Of a stretch of DNA of 10,054 bases, positions 6,619 to 10,054 are shown one piece after another. The first letter of the stretch is position 1. Every line of letters begins with the position of its first letter. A program made the translations under genes and the position numbers. Under the pieces are notes generated by a model, which was given only the letters and a program-made list of their open reading frames with translations, had not been told where the DNA came from and did not search any database. Source of the stretch: Bauldia sp. (GTDB taxonomy: Bacteria; Pseudomonadota; Alphaproteobacteria; Rhizobiales; Kaistiaceae); the NCBI GenBank assembly GCA_020442095.1, contig JAGRKY010000308.1:167-10220 (forward strand), in the 5' to 3' direction.

Positions 6619-6882
6619 CCCGCACCTCCTCGTCCGGTGATTGCGGGAAGCAGCAGAGACAATCGAGCCGCGACGGTCAAGTGACATCTTCCTGACGTTC
6701 GAGAGGCCGATCACGGAACCTCTCCGTGTGTTGCCAATGGTGACCGTCCAGCCGCATTCGTGCCCCATTCCGCCAGAAGAAAGCGCCAGTCGTTTCGTCG
6801 CCATCGGCGGCGGGCCAATTGAGGGGCATGGGGGACGCATCGGGGGTTCATTGATGCGGTTCTCGGACAAGGAAGTAGAAGA
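6619..6882. other. Divergent intergenic region between the Tat-signal gene and the rlpA-like gene
   Basis: These 264 bases separate two divergent starts, so both promoters should lie here. I could not assign convincing -35/-10 pairs. The only structures I can support are the ribosome binding site of the minus-strand gene at its left edge and a 13-codon upstream reading frame near the right edge, listed separately. Longer open frames across it have no recognisable protein character. Confidence 0.5.
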
Positions 6883-6895
6883 GTGGGGTTTGTAA
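6854..6895 (+). other. Possible 13-residue upstream reading frame overlapping the rlpA-like start
   Basis: ATG 6854 is preceded by GGGGG with 7 bases spacing and reads [13 protein letters not shown] before TAA at 6893-6895. The stop lies 13 bases inside the rlpA-like gene, whose own ribosome binding site is within this small frame. It could couple or tune translation, or be chance. There is no conservation evidence. Confidence 0.25.
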
Positions 6896-7284
6896 ATTCG
6901 CGCATCGGCGCGTTCGGAGTTGCCATCGCAATGGGTATCGCGGTGGTTGGAATGACCGGTCAGGCCGAAGCAGCCAGTCAGTGCGGCAAGGCTTCCTGGT
7001 ACAAGATGGGAACCAAGACCGCGAGCGGCGAGAAGATGGACGCACGGGCACTCGCCGCCGCGCACCGGAGCCTCCCTTTCGGGACCAGGGTCCGGGTCGA
7101 GAATCTCGCCAACGGGCGTTCGGTCGTCGTCCGCATCAACGACCGGGGTCCCTTTGCCGGCGGCCGGGTGATCGATCTCACCCAGGGCGCGGCGGAGAAG
7201 ATCGGGATGATCAAATCGGGTACCGCTTCCGTGAAGCTGACGATCGTCGGCGGCAAGGGGAAGCTGTCCGGGAACTGCAGCTAG
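6883..7284 (+). CDS. RlpA-like septal ring lytic transglycosylase, SPOR-less
   Basis: This is a 133-residue secreted protein made of a signal peptide (cleavage after GQAEA, about residue 30) and one double-psi beta-barrel domain. RlpA proteins cleave peptidoglycan strands lacking stem peptides at division sites. The domain holds GKASWY (35-40), TASGEKMD (46-53), [16 protein letters not shown] (60-75), [10 protein letters not shown] (82-91) and [15 protein letters not shown] (96-110). Glu50, Asp53, His61 and Asp87 have the same spacing as the residues reported as important in Pseudomonas aeruginosa RlpA, so it looks catalytically complete. There is no lipobox Cys and no C-terminal SPOR domain, unlike the long gammaproteobacterial form; Cys34 and Cys132 could pair. 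The start is GTG 6883, preceded by AAGGAA at 8 bases; a later ATG at 6931 would destroy the signal peptide. It converges with the DUF922 gene. Confidence 0.88.
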   Translation: MGFVNSRIGAFGVAIAMGIAVVGMTGQAEAASQCGKASWYKMGTKTASGEKMDARALAAAHRSLPFGTRVRVENLANGRSVVVRINDRGPFAGGRVIDLTQGAAEKIGMIKSGTASVKLTIVGGKGKLSGNCS

Positions 7285-7295
7285 GAGATTCCGGG

Positions 7296-7316
7296 GAAAG
7301 CGCCGGGTGCGCTTTC
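7296..7316 (+). terminator. Stem-loop after the rlpA-like gene
   Basis: GAAAGCGC (7296-7303) and GCGCTTTC (7309-7316) form a perfect 8-bp stem with loop CGGGT, 11 bases after the stop codon. No T run follows, so it may act with Rho or protect the 3' end rather than act as a classic intrinsic terminator. Confidence 0.5.
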
Positions 7317-7388
7317 ACCTGAATGTCCCGGCGGGGAATACGAGACGCTGCTCGGCGAGCAAGTGTGGGGCGTGACCGAGCGCGAGCG

Positions 7389-7424
7389 TCCCGGTGACGA
7401 AGGCTTTGGCCTTCGTTGCCGGGA
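7389..7424. terminator. Strong imperfect hairpin at the end of the DUF922 gene
   Basis: TCCCGG-TG-ACGAAGGC (7389-7404), loop TTTG, then GCCTTCGT-TG-CCGGGA (7409-7424): 14 paired bases interrupted only by a TG/TG internal loop. It directly abuts the stop codon of the minus-strand DUF922 gene (7425-7427) and faces the end of the rlpA-like gene. There is no T run on either side. It is probably a two-way 3'-end structure, or a dispersed intergenic palindrome of the type found in alphaproteobacterial genomes; one copy cannot tell which. Confidence 0.5.
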
Positions 7425-8024
7425 CTATCGTCCCATCCTGAACAGGCTGAGATTCTTGACGCGGCCGTAGTCGCGGCGATCGAAGGCGCGCTGTTTCGCC
7501 TCGCAGGAACGCTTCTCCGATTCCAGCGCGCGCCGCACCGATGCCTGCAGGGCCCCGCAATTGCTGCTGGTCATCCGCTGGGCCTTGGCGACGAAGCTGT
7601 TGCCGCACTGGACATAGATGTTGCGGTGGGTCGATTCGTGCTGCTTGGCGAAGGAGACGAAGCTCCGCCAGGCGCCACGGGTGCTCGACGCCATCGCCGA
7701 TTCATTCCGGGCCCGCGGCAGCGTCATGACGAAGTTGATGTTGAGCGTGACCGCGCTGACCCGGCATGTCCCGCCGCTCGCCTTGGTCGCTACCGATAGC
7801 CGATAGTCCGGCCGGACGTTGGCGACCGCATCGCCGCGATCGCCGCGGAACGGATGCGAGCGCATGTAGGAAACCAGCGATCGGGCCGTCGATCCGCTGA
7901 CGTAATACGAGCGGTATTGGGTGGATGTCTTCACGCCCGCCCACGCGGCGGAGGCGATGCTCACCGCCAGTCCGGTGGAAATGGAAAGCCGCGCAGCGCG
8001 CCCCAGTTGCCTGGCAATACCCAT
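7425..8024 (-). CDS. Secreted DUF922 protein, putative zinc protease
   Basis: The protein has 199 residues. The signal peptide (Arg-containing start, hydrophobic core LSISTGLAVSIASA, cleavage after AWA at residue 29) predicts a periplasmic or secreted protein. DUF922 features are the early strand STQYRSYYVSGSTARSLVSYM (34-54), YRLSV with CRVSAVTLNINFVMTLP (87-103) and the helix WRSFVSFAKQHESTH (119-133). HESTH (129-133) is an HExxH motif, the basis for suspecting a zinc-dependent peptidase, followed by RNIY. Cys87, Cys140, Cys156 and Cys174 could form two disulfides. No peptidase activity is established for the family, so function is inferred. ATG 8024 has GGGAG about 9 bases upstream. A weak -10-like TAAACT lies about 30 bases upstream of the start, inside the tail of the neighbouring terminator. 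The gene is transcribed alone and converges with the rlpA-like gene. Confidence 0.85.
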   Translation of the reverse strand: MGIARQLGRAARLSISTGLAVSIASAAWAGVKTSTQYRSYYVSGSTARSLVSYMRSHPFRGDRGDAVANVRPDYRLSVATKASGGTCRVSAVTLNINFVMTLPRARNESAMASSTRGAWRSFVSFAKQHESTHRNIYVQCGNSFVAKAQRMTSSNCGALQASVRRALESEKRSCEAKQRAFDRRDYGRVKNLSLFRMGR

Positions 8025-8063
8025 GATCTCAGCTCCCAGCGCAAAAAGTTTAGAGGGAGTCCA

Positions 8064-8092
8064 GAAAAAGTGAACCCCCGGGATCGCGGGGG
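8064..8092 (-). terminator. Rho-independent-type terminator of the ATPase-ModE unit
   Basis: On the minus strand a perfect 6-bp stem of CCCCCG and CGGGGG (8087-8092 and 8075-8080, loop of six) is followed by TTCACTTTTTC. It lies about 93 bases after the ModE-like stop and before the DUF922 start. The T-rich tail is broken by CAC, so strength is uncertain. Confidence 0.5.
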
Positions 8093-8185
8093 CGGGCAGG
8101 TTTTGTGTCGGGTGTGTTCGTGATGTCTCAGGTGGTACTGGCGGGAAGGCGAGGACGGCGCGGCGTCACGCAGAACGAGACGGGT

Positions 8186-8551
8186 TCAATCTGCCGCCAG
8201 ATGCTCCCTGAGGTCGGCGATGCCGGCTTCGATCGCTTTTTCGGCGTCGGCCTCCATCTGGCGATAGCGGGCGAGGACGAATTCGCCGAGTTCGGTAAGC
8301 CGGGCGCCGCCGCCGCCGCCGGAACCGCCCTTCTCGGTCTCGACGAGAGGCGAGCGGAAGGTGGCGTTGAGCTCCTGGACCAGGCTCCAGCCGCGCTTGT
8401 AGCTCATTGCGAAACGGCTTGCCGCGGCGGTCAGCGACCGGGTGTCCCGGATCGCCTCGAGGAGGTCCGCCTTGCCGGGGCCGATCGCGACCCCGGGCTT
8501 GAGCACGACACGGAAACGGAGACCCTCGGTGACGTTCGCGAACTGGGCCAC
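8186..8551 (-). CDS. ModE-like winged-helix regulator, DNA-binding domain only
   Basis: The protein has 121 residues. The body is the ModE N-terminal winged helix: GPGKADLLEAIRDTRSLTAAASRFAMSYKRGWSLVQELN (24-62), with the helix-turn-helix around SLTAAASRFAMSYKRGW, then ETEKGGSGGGGGARLTELGEFVLARYR (71-97), a Gly-rich wing typical of ModE. The C-terminal molybdate-binding (TOBE/MOP) domains of full-length ModE (about 260 residues) are missing, so it is a stand-alone DNA-binding form, common in alphaproteobacteria. Whether it senses molybdate is unknown. The start is GTG 8551, supported by GGAGG 8 bases upstream and because the upstream ATPase gene stops 23 bases before, so the two are almost certainly co-transcribed. 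No modABC genes are in the window, so its target is not evident. The regulator name is secure; the ligand is not. Confidence 0.85.
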   Translation of the reverse strand: MAQFANVTEGLRFRVVLKPGVAIGPGKADLLEAIRDTRSLTAAASRFAMSYKRGWSLVQELNATFRSPLVETEKGGSGGGGGARLTELGEFVLARYRQMEADAEKAIEAGIADLREHLAAD

Positions 8552-8574
8552 GTCGCTTGCCTCCGTCGGCGCTC

Positions 8575-9315
8575 TCAGGCGGTCTCGATCGCGCCGGTGA
8601 TCAGGCCGGTGACTTCCTCCGGCGAGCTGTCCGATACCAGCTTGTCGGCGACCTTGTGGCCGCGCCGCATGACGATGATCCGGTCGGCCACGGTGAAGAC
8701 GTCGGGCATGCGGTGGCTGATCAGGACTACCGCGATGCCCTGGTCGCGCAGGTGCTTGATCAGGTTGAGAACCTCCGCGACCTGGCGGACCGAGATCGCC
8801 GCGGTCGGCTCGTCCATCAGCACGATCTTGGCCTCGGACAGCATGGTGCGGGCAATCGCCACCGCCTGACGCTGGCCGCCCGACATCTGCTTGACCAGAT
8901 CGCGGGGGCGGGTCTCGGACTTGAGCTCGGCGAAGAGCTCGCCGGCGCGGCGGTACATGGAGCGATAGTCGAGGATCTGCAGGGGGCCGAGGCCCTTGCG
9001 GAGCTCGCGGCCGAGGAAGACGTTTCCGGCGGCGCTGAGATTGTCGCAGAGCGCGAGGTCCTGATAGACGATCTCGATGCCGTGCTCCCGGGCGTCGACC
9101 GGGCGGTGGAGGACCAGTTCGCGGCCTTCCATGCGCATGTCGCCGAGCGTCGGCCGGAAGTTGCCGGCGATGATCTTCACCAGGGTCGACTTGCCGGCGC
9201 CGTTATCGCCCATCAGGCCGACCACCTGTCCCGATTCGAGCTGCAACGAGACGTCGTCGAGGGCGTGAATCGCGCCGAAATGCTTCGAGATGTTGGTCAG
9301 TTCGAGCAAGGCCAT
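8575..9315 (-). CDS. Sugar ABC transporter ATP-binding protein (FrcA/XylG-like, single domain)
   Basis: This is a 246-residue ATPase of the carbohydrate-uptake CUT2 type, which normally works with a permease and a periplasmic sugar-binding protein. All nucleotide-binding motifs are present: Walker A GDNGAGKST (36-44), Q-loop Gln85 in VYQDLAL, signature MSGGQRQ (144-150, Met instead of Leu), Walker B IVLMDEP (164-170) and H-loop His201. It has one ATPase domain, unlike the double-domain RbsA type, matching FrcA-like proteins of rhizobia. ATG 9315 follows a GGGGGGA ribosome binding site about 10 bases upstream. The ModE-like gene follows by 23 bases. No permease or binding protein is present on either side within the window. 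On the 5' side is a divergent dehydrogenase gene, so the ATPase seems to start its transcription unit. The sugar is unknown. Confidence 0.93.
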   Translation of the reverse strand: MALLELTNISKHFGAIHALDDVSLQLESGQVVGLMGDNGAGKSTLVKIIAGNFRPTLGDMRMEGRELVLHRPVDAREHGIEIVYQDLALCDNLSAAGNVFLGRELRKGLGPLQILDYRSMYRRAGELFAELKSETRPRDLVKQMSGGQRQAVAIARTMLSEAKIVLMDEPTAAISVRQVAEVLNLIKHLRDQGIAVVLISHRMPDVFTVADRIIVMRRGHKVADKLVSDSSPEEVTGLITGAIETA

Positions 9316-9371
9316 CCTGGAATTTTCCCCCCATGCGGCGACGCCGGGTATGCCTGGCTGTCGCTTTGCCA

Positions 9372-9394
9372 GCCGAAAATGCCGGCGTTTCGGC
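9372..9394. promoter_or_regulatory. Inverted repeat upstream of the ABC ATPase gene
   Basis: GCCGAAA (9372-9378) and TTTCGGC (9388-9394) form a 7-bp inverted repeat around a 9-base centre containing GCCGGC. It lies 57 bases upstream of the ATPase ATG and could be an operator or a leader hairpin. The repeat is visible; its role is inferred. Confidence 0.35.
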
Positions 9395-9405
9395 GCGCCA
9401 GCTTA

Positions 9406-9417
9406 TCGGCTAGCCGA
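9406..9417. promoter_or_regulatory. 12-base perfect palindrome, operator candidate
   Basis: TCGGCTAGCCGA is self-complementary without spacer. It lies between the divergent ATPase and epimerase genes, 91 bases upstream of the first and 130 upstream of the second. This form fits a dimeric regulator site. No cognate regulator can be named. Confidence 0.4.
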
Positions 9418-9497
9418 CCCTGTGGACAACCGTCAATCGATCCTTCCGTCAGTGTCCGCAAAGGTGAGATGGCAGTCTATTTGTACGACGAATTTTC

Positions 9498-9524
9498 TTG
9501 ACGGGCGTACCTCAAGATTATTAG
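9498..9524 (+). promoter_or_regulatory. Promoter candidate for the epimerase/dehydratase gene
   Basis: TTGACG at 9498-9503 is close to a consensus -35, and TATTAG at 9519-9524 is a possible -10 with a short 15-base spacer. The region is the most AT-rich stretch upstream of ATG 9548. The short spacer lowers confidence in the -10. Confidence 0.4.
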
Positions 9525-9547
9525 CTAGACCGTCGGGAGGAAATGGA

Positions 9548-10054
9548 ATGCTGATGCTGGTGACAGGAGCGACCGGTAAAGTCGGCCGGGCGTTCATCTC
9601 ACATTTGCTTGCCGATCCGGCGTATAGCGGCGCGCATATCCGCGCGCTTTGCCACAACCGTGTGCTCGAAGAGAGCGAGCGGCTCGAGGTGGCGAAGGGA
9701 AGCATCTCCGACCGCGCCGTCGTCGAGCGCGCGATGGAGGGCGTCACCCATGTCGTCCACCTGGCGACCTGCAAGGAGACGCCGGACGACGTGATGGATG
9801 TCACCGTCAAGGGCATGTTCTGGATGCTCGAGACGTTTCGGCAGAGCGCCGCCGCGCGCCAGTTCATCCTGATCGGCGGCGACGCGGCGGTCGGCCATTT
9901 CTTCTACCGGCACGACGGCCCGCTGACCGAGAAATCGCCGCACATGGCCTATCCCGGCTGCTATGCGCTGTCGAAGGTGCTGGAAGAGGTGATGCTGGAA
10001 CAATTCGGCATCCAGTACGGCATCAACCATTGCTGCCTGCGGGCGCCGTGGATC
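9548..10054 (+). CDS. NAD-dependent epimerase/dehydratase (extended SDR), 5' part
   Basis: The gene runs off the right edge; 169 codons are visible without a stop. The N-terminus holds the Rossmann nucleotide-binding motif TGATGKVG (residues 6-13, TGxxGxxG, typical of extended SDRs). It is followed by VVHLAT (69-74) near the second binding region and the catalytic Tyr139-x-x-x-Lys143 in YALSK. Such enzymes oxidise, reduce or epimerise sugars or sugar nucleotides. The substrate cannot be inferred, but its position opposite a sugar-type ABC ATPase suggests sugar or sugar-acid metabolism. ATG 9548 is chosen because GGGAGG lies 8 bases upstream; an ATG at 9543 stops after three codons. The intergenic region on its 5' side holds a promoter candidate and inverted repeats, which may control both divergent genes. 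Confidence 0.9.
   Translation, partial: MLMLVTGATGKVGRAFISHLLADPAYSGAHIRALCHNRVLEESERLEVAKGSISDRAVVERAMEGVTHVVHLATCKETPDDVMDVTVKGMFWMLETFRQSAAARQFILIGGDAAVGHFFYRHDGPLTEKSPHMAYPGCYALSKVLEEVMLEQFGIQYGINHCCLRAPWI

Noticed and set aside
6641..6895. 84-codon plus-strand open frame upstream of rlpA
   Set aside because: It has no motif, no clear ribosome binding site at its start and unusual composition. Only its last 13 codons have a site, and they are reported separately.
6619..7065. Extension of the Tat-signal protein upstream to 7065
   Set aside because: It runs through the rlpA-like start region and has no homology-like character. ATG 6618 has a strong ribosome binding site directly followed by a Tat signal.
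8557..9501. 314-codon plus-strand open frame opposite the ABC ATPase
   Set aside because: It is antisense to an ATPase with all motifs intact and is rich in Asp, Val, Ala and Gly as expected for a shadow frame.
9433..10030. Minus-strand open frames opposite the epimerase gene
   Set aside because: They oppose a clear Rossmann-fold SDR gene and have no recognisable domain.

Overview
The window is GC-rich, with tightly packed genes on both strands and strong codon bias. It looks like chromosomal sequence from an alphaproteobacterium, probably of the order Hyphomicrobiales (Rhizobiales). This rests on the gene families seen: a DUF1311/LprI-like secreted protein, a GcvA-type LysR regulator, an RlpA without a SPOR domain, a DUF922 protein, an FrcA/XylG-like sugar ABC ATPase and a short ModE-like regulator. 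I saw no transposase, integrase, tRNA, rRNA or CRISPR array.

Positions 1-1221 (minus strand) hold the signal-peptide end of a DUF1311/LprI-like protein, a cytidine/deoxycytidylate-family nucleoside deaminase and a secreted NTF2-like protein. The start of the NTF2-like gene overlaps the end of a 14-TM DHA2-family MFS transporter (1214-2653). Upstream of the transporter, on the same strand, is a GcvA-type LysR regulator (2737-3636). These three probably form one regulator-exporter-secreted protein unit. The regulator's start codon lies inside a near-perfect AT-rich palindrome that fits a LysR box, and a small basic protein gene (3731-3925) is transcribed divergently from it.

Positions 3953-4829 (minus) hold a gene for a four-TM SLATT-type (DUF4231-like) membrane protein whose reading frame is broken: one frame change near 4526 and a compensating pair near 4465 and 4365. 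A DUF72/YecE-family gene (4959-5744) is divergent from it and converges on 5764-6618, a protein with a Tat-type signal. By eye, the body of that protein resembles the catalytic core of alanyl-tRNA synthetase, including a class II motif-3-like GGIGLER. This is the most unusual gene in the window.

Positions 6883-8024 hold a small RlpA-like double-psi beta-barrel protein and a convergent secreted DUF922 putative zinc protease, with two strong stem-loops between them. Positions 8186-9315 (minus) hold a sugar-type ABC ATPase followed by a ModE-like DNA-binding protein, with no permease or binding protein in the window. A divergent NAD-dependent epimerase/dehydratase gene starts at 9548 and runs off the end. 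The region between these two has several inverted repeats and a plausible promoter.

No single multi-gene system is obvious. The observations most worth following are the exported AlaRS-like protein, the broken SLATT gene, the LysR box over its own start codon, and the orphan ATPase plus ModE-like pair.
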